A DNA stretch of 64,000 nucleotides from Candidatus Gastranaerophilales bacterium (GTDB lineage Bacteria > Cyanobacteriota > Vampirovibrionia > Gastranaerophilales > Gastranaerophilaceae): the NCBI GenBank assembly GCA_944322885.1, contig CALUQH010000012.1, positions 1 to 64,000 on the forward strand, written 5' to 3'. Positions within the stretch are counted from its first letter, which is position 1. Each line of letters opens with the position of its first letter. Shown piece after piece: positions 26,884-34,833 of the stretch. The notes under the pieces are model-generated. The model was not told the DNA's origin. It was given only the letters and a program-made list of their open reading frames with translations, and ran no database searches. The translations under genes were made by a program, and so were the position numbers.

Positions 26884-26951
26884 TATACTCTCTCTCTCTT
26901 AATATCCTCGTGTTTATTTAATGTTGCCTCATCTCAGGCAACTTTTTTTTT
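26884..26951 (+). ncRNA. Candidate small RNA with CU-rich 5' end
   Basis: The 344-bp gap 26649-26992 holds no convincing ORF. It contains CTTTATATAAAT at 26771, a TATACT -10-like box at 26884-26889, a CTCTCTCTCT run and a terminator (GTTGCCT 923-929 with AGGCAAC 936-942 of this kilobase, then T9). The terminator ends a plus-strand transcript before the next gene starts at 26993. A CU-rich seed could pair with SD sequences, but this is speculative. It could equally be the leader of the downstream gene, with attenuation. Confidence 0.3.
26923..26951 (+). terminator. Intrinsic terminator upstream of the pyruvyl-transferase fusion gene
   Basis: A seven-bp perfect stem, six-base loop and a run of nine T. 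No gene lies upstream on the plus strand, so it ends a short noncoding or leader transcript. Confidence 0.8.
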
Positions 26952-26992
26952 GTTATAATAAACAAAAAAATGTATACTTATAGGTGTGAATT

Positions 26993-29275
26993 ATGAATAG
27001 TAATATAAATTTTGTTAGTAAAAACGATTGCAGCGGATGTTCGGCCTGCTCTAACATTTGTCCGCAGCATGCCATAACTATGCTGCCGGATTCCGAAGGT
27101 TTTAAATATCCCTGTATAGACGAAGGGAAATGCAGCGGATGCGGTCTGTGTTTGTCTGTATGTCAGAGAGTTGCCCCCCCCCCGAAACTCAAGCCACACG
27201 GGCTTATCGCGGTTGCAAAAGACAATATTATTCGTCAAAAATCTTCTTCCGGCGGAGTATTTTCAATATTTGCAAATCATATTTTAGAAAATGGAGGTTA
27301 TGTCTGTGCTGCCGCATTTGATGAAAATTGGTCAGTAAATCATATTATAATAAATGATAAAAAAGATTTAGATAAATTAAGGCGCACAAAATATGTTCAA
27401 AGTAACATAAATAATTGTTACTCCGTAATAAAAAAACTATTAAATGATGAAAAACTTGTTTTTTTCGTAGGTACTCCATGTCAGGTAGACGGGTTAAATA
27501 AATTTTTACAATATAAAAATTATGATAATCTGCTAACTATGGATTTATACTGTCATAGTGCTCCATCGCCATTTGTGTTTGAAAAGCTTATTGAAGAACA
27601 CGGCGGAAAAGAAAATATATCCTATGTAAATTTTAGAGATAAATCAAGGGGCGGCTGGAAAAAATACGACTTTATAATAGAAACAAAAGACGGAACAAAG
27701 CATTACAACAATGAGTATGTAAAAGCATTTGTTAACGGCTACTTTTCAAGACAATCCTGCTATAGCTGCAAATATGCAAAATTTCCCAGAGTCAGCGATA
27801 TTACCGGAGCTGATTTTTGGGGAGCGCCGGAAGAATATGACGATAACACAGGAACTTCAATTCTTCTAATAAACAGCAAAAAAGGAAAAAACTTTCTTGA
27901 AAAAGTTAAACATGAGTTTAAAGTTCTAAAAAATATGCCGTTAAAAAAATTCGGGCATAACGGGCTTAAAAAGACTGAAAAGCCGTACTATCGGGAAAAT
28001 TTCTGGAAAGATATTCAAAATATGCCGGTTTCCAAATGCTTAGAGAAATATACCGGAGGCAAAGCAGTCGCAATTAATAATTTATATTACAGTGGAAACT
28101 ACGGAGCAATGTTTGTAGGTTATTCCATGCAAAAAATAGTAGAAGATTTAGGATATTTGCCATATCATGTAAAATCTCGCTATACTCCAGACCCTGTCAG
28201 TAAAAAATTTATTAACAGATATATTAATACGACCTCACAGCCGGAGAGCAATCCTGAATATTTAAATAATACATTTGAAACATTTATTGCAGGTTCTGAT
28301 CAGGTGTGGAATTTAGGCATAATCAAACACAAAAATCTCAGCCACCTCTTCCCCAATATTAGTAATAATAAAAAGAAAATAGGTTATGCAGTCAGTTTCG
28401 GTCATTCCAATTTGTCAGAATGGGAAAATGATTATCATATAAATGCACTCAAATATTACACAACGCTGTTTGATTATGTTTCGGTAAGAGAATATGACGG
28501 AGTAGATATATGCAAAAATGAGTTAGGAATTAACAGTACAAAAGTACTTGATCCGACGCTTGTCCTTGATAAAAATGAATGGGATAAACTTGCCAAAAAT
28601 TCCGAATTTTATAATAAAACAGATAAATATATTGCAGTATATATTTTGGATGAAAATGATGAAAAAAATAAAATTTTGAATACACTGCAAGAATTTTACA
28701 ATTACAAAGTTATTAAAATAAATCTCAAAGAAAATCAACAAACTCCGGAAGATTTTATTGCGTTAATTAAAAATGCACAGTATGTTGTTACGGATTCATT
28801 CCACGGAGTGTGTTTTTCTATCATTTTCAACAAGCAGTTTCTGGCAGTATACAATGAAAGAAGAGGTTTGAGCCGATTTAAAACTCTTGAAAAACAATTT
28901 GGAATCGGAAATCAGTTTATTAAAGAATTCATTGGGAAAGAAAAAATTATTGAAATAATTAACAGCAAAATAGATTATGAAAATATAGAAAAAATAAAAC
29001 AAAAAGAAAGCGAAGCCTCTATAAGATGGCTTAAAAACAGTATTGAAAAAGAAAAAACAAAACATCCGGCACCGCAGGATTATATGTTTGAATATCAAAA
29101 AGAAGAATTTAAACATGTAATAACATTTCTTTTAAATAAAAATACTATTAACAGAAAATTCCAAATATATAAAATACTCAGGTTCATAACCTTCGGACAT
29201 TTTAAAAATAAATATAAAAAATATAAAAAACTGCGTAAAGAATTAAAAGAAATACAAAAAACTCATGCATTATAA
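26993..29275 (+). CDS. Ferredoxin-FrhB-polysaccharide pyruvyl transferase fusion with an in-frame C10 tract
   Basis: A 760-residue two-part protein. Residues 1-60 bind two [4Fe-4S] clusters (C13, C16, C19, C23 and C47, C50, C53, C57). A coenzyme F420 hydrogenase/dehydrogenase beta-like domain follows to about residue 350 (SSSGGVFSIF, VFFVGTPCQVDGL). The C-terminal half, from VAINNLYYSGNYGAM, is a polysaccharide pyruvyl transferase domain (IAGSDQVWNLG, TDSFHGVCFSIIF). Such proteins sit in surface glycan clusters of gut bacteria, where they are thought to modify exopolysaccharide. Ten C (27174-27183) encode A61-P64 directly after the second cluster and are in frame, so this gene is ON. A change of one base would truncate it after the ferredoxin domain. 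SD AGGTG. The C-terminus is Lys-rich. Confidence 0.88.
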   Translation: MNSNINFVSKNDCSGCSACSNICPQHAITMLPDSEGFKYPCIDEGKCSGCGLCLSVCQRVAPPPKLKPHGLIAVAKDNIIRQKSSSGGVFSIFANHILENGGYVCAAAFDENWSVNHIIINDKKDLDKLRRTKYVQSNINNCYSVIKKLLNDEKLVFFVGTPCQVDGLNKFLQYKNYDNLLTMDLYCHSAPSPFVFEKLIEEHGGKENISYVNFRDKSRGGWKKYDFIIETKDGTKHYNNEYVKAFVNGYFSRQSCYSCKYAKFPRVSDITGADFWGAPEEYDDNTGTSILLINSKKGKNFLEKVKHEFKVLKNMPLKKFGHNGLKKTEKPYYRENFWKDIQNMPVSKCLEKYTGGKAVAINNLYYSGNYGAMFVGYSMQKIVEDLGYLPYHVKSRYTPDPVSKKFINRYINTTSQPESNPEYLNNTFETFIAGSDQVWNLGIIKHKNLSHLFPNISNNKKKIGYAVSFGHSNLSEWENDYHINALKYYTTLFDYVSVREYDGVDICKNELGINSTKVLDPTLVLDKNEWDKLAKNSEFYNKTDKYIAVYILDENDEKNKILNTLQEFYNYKVIKINLKENQQTPEDFIALIKNAQYVVTDSFHGVCFSIIFNKQFLAVYNERRGLSRFKTLEKQFGIGNQFIKEFIGKEKIIEIINSKIDYENIEKIKQKESEASIRWLKNSIEKEKTKHPAPQDYMFEYQKEEFKHVITFLLNKNTINRKFQIYKILRFITFGHFKNKYKKYKKLRKELKEIQKTHAL
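27174..27183. repeat. Homopolymer tract C10 inside a glycan-modification gene
   Basis: Ten C within TTG-C10-GAAAC, read as GCC CCC CCC CCG. The core G-C10-GAAA equals that of the prepilin cassettes, but here the ten-C length keeps the frame open. Confidence 0.93.
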
Positions 29276-29278
29276 AAA

Positions 29279-29315
29279 ATCTGAGCCTTGATACTTATAT
29301 TATCAAGGCTCAGAT
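29279..29315. terminator. Bidirectional terminator between convergent genes
   Basis: A perfect 15-bp stem (29279-29293 with 29301-29315) and seven-base loop, flanked by A-runs on the left and A/T on the right. It serves the pyruvyl-transferase fusion (+) and trxB (-). Confidence 0.85.
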
Positions 29316-29333
29316 TATAAATAAAAAAACTTT

Positions 29334-30269
29334 TTATATAGTTGTAACTTCTTTATGAGTTTCAAGATACTTAACTGCATAAACTGCCCCAACAGCTCCG
29401 TCCGCAGCTGCTGTTACAACCTGCCTTAAAGGAGTTGTTCTGACATCACCTACGGCAAACACGCCTTCTGCCGATGTTGCCATTGTTTCATCTGTTATAA
29501 TAAAACCTCTTGCGTCCTGCTGCAGCTGTCCGGAGAAAAGTTCAACATTCGGTGTCATGCCTATATAAGGAAAAACACCGTTTACAGCAAGGTCAGAAAC
29601 TTTTTTAGTCTTAACGTTTTCCAAAATTGCTGTTGTTACAAGATTATCCCCTTTTATTTCTTTAACAACCGAATCCCAGATAAATTCAATTTTTTCGTTT
29701 TTAAAAGCCCGTTCCTGAACTATTTTGTCAGCCCTCAGCTCGTCGCGTCTATGAATTACATAAACTTTATCAGCAAATTTTGTTAAATACATAGCTTCTT
29801 CAACAGCAGCGTTACCTCCGCCGACAACTGCAACAATTTTATTTCTATAAAAAGCCCCGTCACAAACAGCACAGTAGCTGACGCCTCTGCCTACAAATTC
29901 TTTTTCCCCCGGAACTCCAAGCTTCATCGGCTGCGCCCCTGTTGCTATTATAATTGTTTTTGCTTTAAATTCATGTTCCTTAGTTTTAATAATTTTGTTT
30001 TTTAAATCTACACTTTCAATTTCCTGCATAGGAAATTTTTGAACACCGAATTTGTCGGCATGCTCTTCAAATTTTTCCATTAAATCATATCCGCCAATGA
30101 CTTGAAAACCGGGATAATTTTCAAGTTCAAGGTAGTTTGACGGCTGGCCGCCAAGCATATTTATATCAACAATTGCAGTCGAAACCGCACCTCGTGAGGC
30201 ATATATTGCAGCAGACAAACCTGCAGGTCCTCCTCCTAATATAATCGTATCAAAATTCAATTGCTCCAT
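29334..30269 (-). CDS. trxB: Thioredoxin reductase
   Basis: A 311-residue FAD/NADPH oxidoreductase that reduces thioredoxin in the cytosol. FAD site IILGGGPAGLSAAIYASRG, redox-active CAVCDGAFYRN, NADPH-binding VVGGGNAAVEEAMYL and the terminal FAVGDVRTTPLRQVVTAAADGA are all intact. Two in-frame ATGs exist. The one at 30269 has GAGG six bases upstream, while the one at 30281 overlaps the stop of the preceding gene (TAATG) and has no SD, so 30269 is preferred. It follows the small exported protein gene and pgi on the same strand, a probable three-gene unit. Confidence 0.95.
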   Translation of the reverse strand: MEQLNFDTIILGGGPAGLSAAIYASRGAVSTAIVDINMLGGQPSNYLELENYPGFQVIGGYDLMEKFEEHADKFGVQKFPMQEIESVDLKNKIIKTKEHEFKAKTIIIATGAQPMKLGVPGEKEFVGRGVSYCAVCDGAFYRNKIVAVVGGGNAAVEEAMYLTKFADKVYVIHRRDELRADKIVQERAFKNEKIEFIWDSVVKEIKGDNLVTTAILENVKTKKVSDLAVNGVFPYIGMTPNVELFSGQLQQDARGFIITDETMATSAEGVFAVGDVRTTPLRQVVTAAADGAVGAVYAVKYLETHKEVTTI

Positions 30270-30280
30270 ATCTATCCTCA

Positions 30281-30772
30281 TTATTTTGTTATACTTGATC
30301 CGGAAATTTTTTCCCCTTTTAGTATATATAAAGCAGTATCTTTTTGAATTAATGAATTGTCATGCGTTGAAAAAGTTTCCAGAACTAACGTATTTATCCC
30401 TGTGAAAGTATCACCATTCAGTTTTAAATCAACTGTATCGGTTAACGTTTTGTTATCATATTTTCCTGTTTTGGTAAACCTTATGATATTTCCGTCAACA
30501 TAATCAACTGTAACAGAAGCGTTTGCTCCTGTAAACGGGTTGTTTAAATTTATGACGTCGCCTTGCCTTGATAAGTTCCATACATCTACGGTATTTGGTT
30601 TAAAATTAACACTTTTTCCTGTTTGTTTATCAATTTTGGCAACTACACGCCAGGTACCGTAAAAAGCCTTGGGAACACTATCAATTGACACACCTGCCTT
30701 CAATGTTTGGCCAATAACACAAGTTCCGAAAAACAACAAAAATATAACAAGTATTTGTTTTATAAAATTCAT
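30281..30772 (-). CDS. Hypothetical exported protein
   Basis: A 163-residue protein starting MNFIKQILVIFLLFFGTCVIG, a typical signal peptide with probable cleavage after GQTLKAG or nearby. The mature part is beta-rich (AFYGTWRVVAKIDKQTGK, VTVDYVDGNIIRFTKTGKY, DTVDLKLNGDTFTGINTL), lipocalin- or META-like in feel but unassigned. The start at 30772 has AAGGGA just upstream and avoids overlapping pgi; an upstream in-frame start at 30826 would lie inside pgi. It lies between pgi and trxB in one strand-consistent unit. Function unknown, periplasmic or surface location inferred. Confidence 0.7.
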   Translation of the reverse strand: MNFIKQILVIFLLFFGTCVIGQTLKAGVSIDSVPKAFYGTWRVVAKIDKQTGKSVNFKPNTVDVWNLSRQGDVINLNNPFTGANASVTVDYVDGNIIRFTKTGKYDNKTLTDTVDLKLNGDTFTGINTLVLETFSTHDNSLIQKDTALYILKGEKISGSSITK

Positions 30773-30779
30773 ATATCCC

Positions 30780-32168
30780 TTAGGCCAAAGCCATTTTTTC
30801 TTTAATAACCTGAGCAGATTCTTCATAACCCGCTCTGCCCATTAAAGCATAAGTATAATTCTTTGCCTGTTCAACCCCCGGCTGGTTAAATGCGTCAATA
30901 TTATAAAGTTCTCCTGCGATTGCAGTTTGGACTTCTAACATATAAAGAAGCTGCGCAATATTATAACCGTCAACTTTTTCAAGAGTGATGGTAACATTCG
31001 GTCTTTGAAAATCCGAAAGCACAACCTTTGTAGAATCTGCCTCAGCATTAATAAGCTGATTTATAGTTTTTCCGCCGAGATATCCGATACCTGTATATTC
31101 AAAAATCGGCGGGATTTCAAGATTGTTATCAAACTCTTTGACTCTTATAAAATTTATTATCTTGTTGTTAGGTCCTTCGTTGTAAAGTTGAATTTGAGAA
31201 TGCTGATCCGTTGCACCGAGAGCCTTTATGGGAGTAGGCCCGACACATACGTCATTTCCATCTTTATTCTTATTTTTCCCTAAAGATTCGGCCCACAACT
31301 GCGCAAACCAGTCGGATACATATTTTAATCTGCTTGAATAAGGCATCATAACAGACATATTTTTACCCTTTTGAGTGTCCATAAGATAATGAATTAAAGC
31401 ATTTTGTGCTGCAATATTTTCATTTATATCGGTATTTTTTAATGCTAAATCCATATCTTTAATACCATTTGTAATTTCATCAATATCAATACCTACAAGA
31501 GCAAAAGGCAAAAGTCCCACAGCAGAAAATACAGAAAATCTTCCGCCGACATCATCAGGAACAACAAAAGTTTTATATCCTTCTTGTTCTGCAATCTGTC
31601 TTAAAATTCCTGTCTTCTTATCAGTAGTAGCAACTATATTATATCTGTAATTATCACCAAGTTCTTTTTCCAAACGGTCTTTCACAATCATAAACTGCGA
31701 CATGGTTTCTGCAGTCGAACCTGATTTGGTGATAACATTTACAAGAGTTTTTGACAAATCAAGCATATCCAATAAACCTGTCATTGTATCAGGGTCAATA
31801 TTGTCCAAAAAGAAAATTCTCGGCAGTCCGTTTCTCTGTTCCGGAGAAAGTAAATTCCAGTATGGCTTCAGCAAAGCTTCCGTAACAGCCAATCCGCCGA
31901 GTGCAGAACCTCCTATTCCCAGAACCAAAATATTATCAAACCTTCCCTCAACCATTGATGCATATTCTTTAACATACCAGAGAGTCTCTTCGCTATAGCC
32001 TAAATTCATCCATTGAAGCCACTGCCCAGGTTTGTCCTTACGTTTATTTAAATCTGCAATAATAGAGGTAATTCTGTCTTTGTAATTTGCAAACTCTTCT
32101 TGAATATTTAACCCGTTCTCACACCCAATAACACTTTGATCAATATTTCGGTAGTCTAAAGTTATCAT
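30780..32168 (-). CDS. pgi: Glucose-6-phosphate isomerase
   Basis: A 462-residue SIS-fold isomerase interconverting glucose-6-P and fructose-6-P. Motifs: VLGIGGSALGGLAVTEALL, VITKSGSTAETM (phosphate binding), DDVGGRFSVFSAVGL, and GATDQHSQIQLYNEGPNNK carrying the catalytic residues. This shorter form is typical of Firmicute/cyanobacteria-like PGI. SD AAGGAG five bases upstream. It links glycolysis with glgA (storage) and glmS (amino sugars) in this window. Probably the first gene of the pgi-exported protein-trxB unit. Confidence 0.95.
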   Translation of the reverse strand: MITLDYRNIDQSVIGCENGLNIQEEFANYKDRITSIIADLNKRKDKPGQWLQWMNLGYSEETLWYVKEYASMVEGRFDNILVLGIGGSALGGLAVTEALLKPYWNLLSPEQRNGLPRIFFLDNIDPDTMTGLLDMLDLSKTLVNVITKSGSTAETMSQFMIVKDRLEKELGDNYRYNIVATTDKKTGILRQIAEQEGYKTFVVPDDVGGRFSVFSAVGLLPFALVGIDIDEITNGIKDMDLALKNTDINENIAAQNALIHYLMDTQKGKNMSVMMPYSSRLKYVSDWFAQLWAESLGKNKNKDGNDVCVGPTPIKALGATDQHSQIQLYNEGPNNKIINFIRVKEFDNNLEIPPIFEYTGIGYLGGKTINQLINAEADSTKVVLSDFQRPNVTITLEKVDGYNIAQLLYMLEVQTAIAGELYNIDAFNQPGVEQAKNYTYALMGRAGYEESAQVIKEKMALA

Positions 32169-32289
32169 CTGTACTCCTTCTCAAAACAACCTAATTAAAT
32201 AAGTACACAATCTACACTTATTATACGGACTGAAGGAATTAAAACAAGAGCCCAAATGATATTTTAATAATTATTTACTATTTACCAAC

Positions 32290-33024
32290 TTACTTAAGAC
32301 TTGTATCACCATTTTTCACAAGAAGCAGATTAACAGCATTTCTCCATTCTTGCAAATCAAGATTTCTATGCAAATAACCCATATTCCCCGTAGAGATTAT
32401 CCATAAAGAGCATCCGCCGCCTTTCCACCAACTTCCCTCTCTTACCGGGGAACAATACACACTAGAGTACATCCACCATTTTGCAAATCCTGATATTGCA
32501 GGATAATTACTTTTACTATTTAAAGTCAAATAAAAAATATCTTTTCCTAATCGGTTAGGGCCTTTTAACCCATTAATATCAACTTCTAATAGTGACATAT
32601 TTAAATCCCCGTCATACTGAATAGACATTATCGTCCCATCGCTCAACACAAATTTATAATTGTTTCTTGTAAAAATATTATTTGAATTAATTGTACTCCC
32701 ATCAAGATCCGTATAAGTTATTTTATTAATAATTTCAGGCCGTTCATATCCCCAAACCTGAGAAACTTTCAAATAAGGCGACAAAATATCAAAATATGTT
32801 TTACCACATTCAGTATTTTTTTCAGGACACCATGTACTTGCGATACCGTTTTCCTGATACGCCTCAAGATATGCTTGATATAAAACTGAATATGTTTTCT
32901 TAAAAGCTGTTACCCAAGCTCTTTCATTATACTTTGATATTAAAACTGGCAATGTCATTGCTGCAACAACACCTATTATACCGAGAGTTATTAAAACTTC
33001 TGCAAGAGTAAATGCCCTTTTCAT
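32290..33024 (-). CDS. Prepilin-like surface protein with its own start downstream of a G10 leader ORF
   Basis: A 244-residue protein starting MKRAFTLAEVLITLGIIGVV, so the prepilin leader is short and normal. SD AAGAGG seven bases upstream of the ATG at 33024. The globular part contains two or more Cys pairs and LLEVDINGLKGPNRLGKDIF, the family signature. Unlike the loci at 935, 13412, 19184, 23539 and 45406, the upstream G10 tract is not needed for the reading frame. Instead an upstream 41-residue leader ORF (33164-33039) contains it and ends 14 bp before this ATG, so the tract could only act by translational coupling. Confidence 0.88.
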   Translation of the reverse strand: MKRAFTLAEVLITLGIIGVVAAMTLPVLISKYNERAWVTAFKKTYSVLYQAYLEAYQENGIASTWCPEKNTECGKTYFDILSPYLKVSQVWGYERPEIINKITYTDLDGSTINSNNIFTRNNYKFVLSDGTIMSIQYDGDLNMSLLEVDINGLKGPNRLGKDIFYLTLNSKSNYPAISGFAKWWMYSSVYCSPVREGSWWKGGGCSLWIISTGNMGYLHRNLDLQEWRNAVNLLLVKNGDTSLK

Positions 33025-33038
33025 GAATAAACCTCTTA

Positions 33039-33164
33039 TTATATAATGTAGAACGTCACTACAATAACAGTTTTTTTATCTTTTTCAACCAACGAAATTG
33101 TTGAAACTAGCCGCAAATGCCCCCCCCCCTCTTCCAGAAACTCTGTTCTTGAAAAATTTTTCAT
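33039..33164 (-). CDS. Leader ORF containing the G10 tract
   Basis: The ATG at 33164 has AAGGAG about seven bases upstream. It encodes MKNFSRTEFLEEGGGHLRLV, continues 41 residues to TAA at 33039 and ends in tandem stops (TAATAA) merged with the SD of the prepilin-like gene. With ten G the ribosome would terminate right at that SD. With eleven or nine it would stop well upstream (TGA or TAG). It looks like a decayed version of the phase-switch cassette, or a coupling leader peptide. Confidence 0.5.
   Translation of the reverse strand: MKNFSRTEFLEEGGGHLRLVSTISLVEKDKKTVIVVTFYII
33120..33129. repeat. Homopolymer tract C10 (G10 sense) in a leader ORF
   Basis: Ten C on the top strand within ATG-C10-TCTTCC, in the leader ORF 33039-33164. 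Only the ten-base phase allows the leader to be translated up to the prepilin-like gene. Confidence 0.93.
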
Positions 33165-33216
33165 TTATTAACTCCTTTTATATAAATCAATATTGCTATA
33201 TAATTTTTATAATGCA

Positions 33217-33999
33217 TCAATTTTTCATTTCATGTTGATAAGCCCAGGCCGAATGATTATGAATACTCTCAAAAGCCTCACACTCAACTTCAAATTCCTT
33301 AATTATCGAATGATTTCGCAATTGAATAACTACATCGCGCAAAACATCTTCCACAAACTTTGGATTATTCCAGGCTTTTTCTGTTACGTATTTTTCATCC
33401 TCACGTTTTAAAAGCGGGTAAACAGGACATGAAGCACAGGATTCTATAATATCAATTAAATCCTCAAGCCAAACCTGCTCACTCTCGTCATAAGAAACTT
33501 TTACTTTTATAAATGCACGCTGATTATGAGCACCATTATCGGAAATTTCTTTTGAACAGGGGCAAAGAGTTGTAACCGGAACTACAACACCAAGAATAAA
33601 CTTGTAATCACCATTCAAAATTCTTCCTTCAAAAGAACAATCATAACTCATTGGAGCCGACAATCCCGTAACAGGAGATTTTTTGTCCAGAAAATAAGTA
33701 AAATTAAATTCAAGCTCTCCGCTTTGGGCATCAAGATTTTTGATAATTTTTTCCAAACACCCTTTTATATCGACACCCAAAAGATTTTTGTTTTTCCATT
33801 CAGCTAATATCTCAACAAACCTCGACATGTGGGTACCCTTATAATCTTTCGGAAGAGAAACATTAACTCTTGCCTTTGCGCAAACGACCTGATTAGAGTT
33901 ATTTTTACGCTGAATTATAAGAGGTAATTCGAGATGCTTAATCCCAACCTTCTGAATATCAACATTTCTGGTATCTCTTAAATTTTGAATATCTTTCAT
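33217..33999 (-). CDS. folE2: GTP cyclohydrolase, FolE2 type
   Basis: A 260-residue type IB GTP cyclohydrolase that makes dihydroneopterin triphosphate for folate or queuosine synthesis and replaces FolE. Blocks: MKDIQNLRDTRNVDIQKVGI at the N-terminus, KGTHMSRFVEIL, VVPVTTLCPCSKEISDNGAHNQRA with the metal-binding Cys/His, and SIHNHSAWA at the C-terminus. The length is typical. No strong SD. It stands alone between the 33164 leader and the putative small RNA at 34070. Confidence 0.93.
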   Translation of the reverse strand: MKDIQNLRDTRNVDIQKVGIKHLELPLIIQRKNNSNQVVCAKARVNVSLPKDYKGTHMSRFVEILAEWKNKNLLGVDIKGCLEKIIKNLDAQSGELEFNFTYFLDKKSPVTGLSAPMSYDCSFEGRILNGDYKFILGVVVPVTTLCPCSKEISDNGAHNQRAFIKVKVSYDESEQVWLEDLIDIIESCASCPVYPLLKREDEKYVTEKAWNNPKFVEDVLRDVVIQLRNHSIIKEFEVECEAFESIHNHSAWAYQHEMKN

Positions 34000-34069
34000 T
34001 TTAATATTTCTTAATATTTTAGCTTAAAATAGCAACTTTTTTATTCCATTATACTTTATATAAATATAA

Positions 34070-34123
34070 AGCTCTCTCTTCTTATTTAAACGGATAGGCC
34101 TTGAATATCAAGGTCTTTTTTTT
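34070..34123 (+). ncRNA. Candidate small RNA between two minus-strand genes
   Basis: A plus-strand terminator (CCTTGA-ATA-TCAAGG, then T-rich tail to 34123) sits between two minus-strand genes and so must end a short plus-strand transcript. A promoter-like TATACT at 34050-34055 merges into CTTTATATAAAT, and the predicted RNA begins with a CUCUCUCUUC-like pyrimidine stretch. The layout repeats that at 26771-26951. No ORF is visible. Confidence 0.3.
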
Positions 34124-34125
34124 GT

Positions 34126-34593
34126 CTATTTTTCAGAAGCTTTATCCAAAAGTCCTCTTATTCTGAGATATCTGTCAAGCTCAACTCTGAACTTAGCGAG
34201 ATCTTGATAAATTAAATTAGGCATTAAAACTCTATTATCATATTTCGGATCTAAAATATACACTGTAGGATAACCGGCTATGCCTACATCTTCAATAAGT
34301 TTTCTATTTTCAGGATCTTCGACATTAACCATAACAAAATTATATTTGTTTTTATAAAGTTTGCTTAAAATATTATATTTCGGCATAAATCTTAAACAAT
34401 AACCGCACCAATCAGCATAGAAAAGAGCAAGCATCGGCCTTTCGGAAGCCGCAACAGCTTCTTCGTACGTAATACCTATATGATAATCAGACGGATGTTT
34501 TGGCGCATTCATAAATGACACTGCTATTGCAACCGCCGATGTTAAAATAAGAACCAATAAAATTCCAAAAGTTATAAATAATTTCTTCTTCAT
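34126..34593 (-). CDS. Membrane-anchored thioredoxin-like protein
   Basis: A 155-residue protein with an N-terminal uncleaved or cleaved signal helix (KLFITFGILLVLILTSAVAIAVS) and a thioredoxin domain with active site WCGYC (residues 62-66) and cis-Pro loop GYPTVYI. It would act on thiols outside the cytoplasmic membrane, for example disulfide reduction or isomerisation of the Cys-rich pilin-like proteins. That partnership is only inferred. The start at 34593 (MKKKLF) has GGAGG five bases upstream and is preferred over an in-frame start six codons earlier. Single-gene unit on the minus strand, divergent from the sigma factor gene. Confidence 0.85.
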   Translation of the reverse strand: MKKKLFITFGILLVLILTSAVAIAVSFMNAPKHPSDYHIGITYEEAVAASERPMLALFYADWCGYCLRFMPKYNILSKLYKNKYNFVMVNVEDPENRKLIEDVGIAGYPTVYILDPKYDNRVLMPNLIYQDLAKFRVELDRYLRIRGLLDKASEK

Positions 34594-34671
34594 AATATCC
34601 TCCACTACCACTATTATACTAAAAAAATTAATTCACACAAGTTTAAATATTTAACAATTCTTAATACAAGA

Positions 34672-34712
34672 CTTGAAATTTTATATACTATAGTATATAC
34701 TAAGTATATACT
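34672..34712 (+). promoter_or_regulatory. Sigma-factor gene promoter with tandem palindromic operator
   Basis: TTGAAA (34672-34677), 18 bp, TATACT (34696-34701). The 10-bp palindrome AGTATATACT occurs twice, at 34692-34701 over the -10 box and at 34703-34712 over the expected start point, with 11-bp spacing (one helical turn). A further palindrome, TATACTA-TAGTATA, spans 34684-34697. This placement suggests repression by a dimeric regulator. Confidence 0.55.
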
Positions 34713-34761
34713 AAGTGAAGTTTATTCTCGCTACCTTGTGTTCAAAAAAAGAAGGAGTTTA

Positions 34762-34833
34762 ATGAGGTATGAAAAACAATTTGCCCGTAAAATTGAAACA
34801 GACATCCAAGCTTTCAAATCCGGCAAAAAATGA
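34762..34833 (+). other. Overlapping upstream reading frame at the sigma-factor start
   Basis: ATG at 34762, four bases after AAGGAG, opens a 23-codon frame (MRYEKQFARKIE...) that ends at 34833 inside the sigma-factor gene, in another frame. The sigma ATG at 34769 is eleven bases from the same SD with GAGG one base before it. The two starts compete for one SD. Confidence 0.35.

Noticed and set aside
34684-34712. CRISPR-like or satellite repeat
   Set aside because: Only two short palindromic units over a promoter; an operator explains them better. No CRISPR array was found anywhere in the window.
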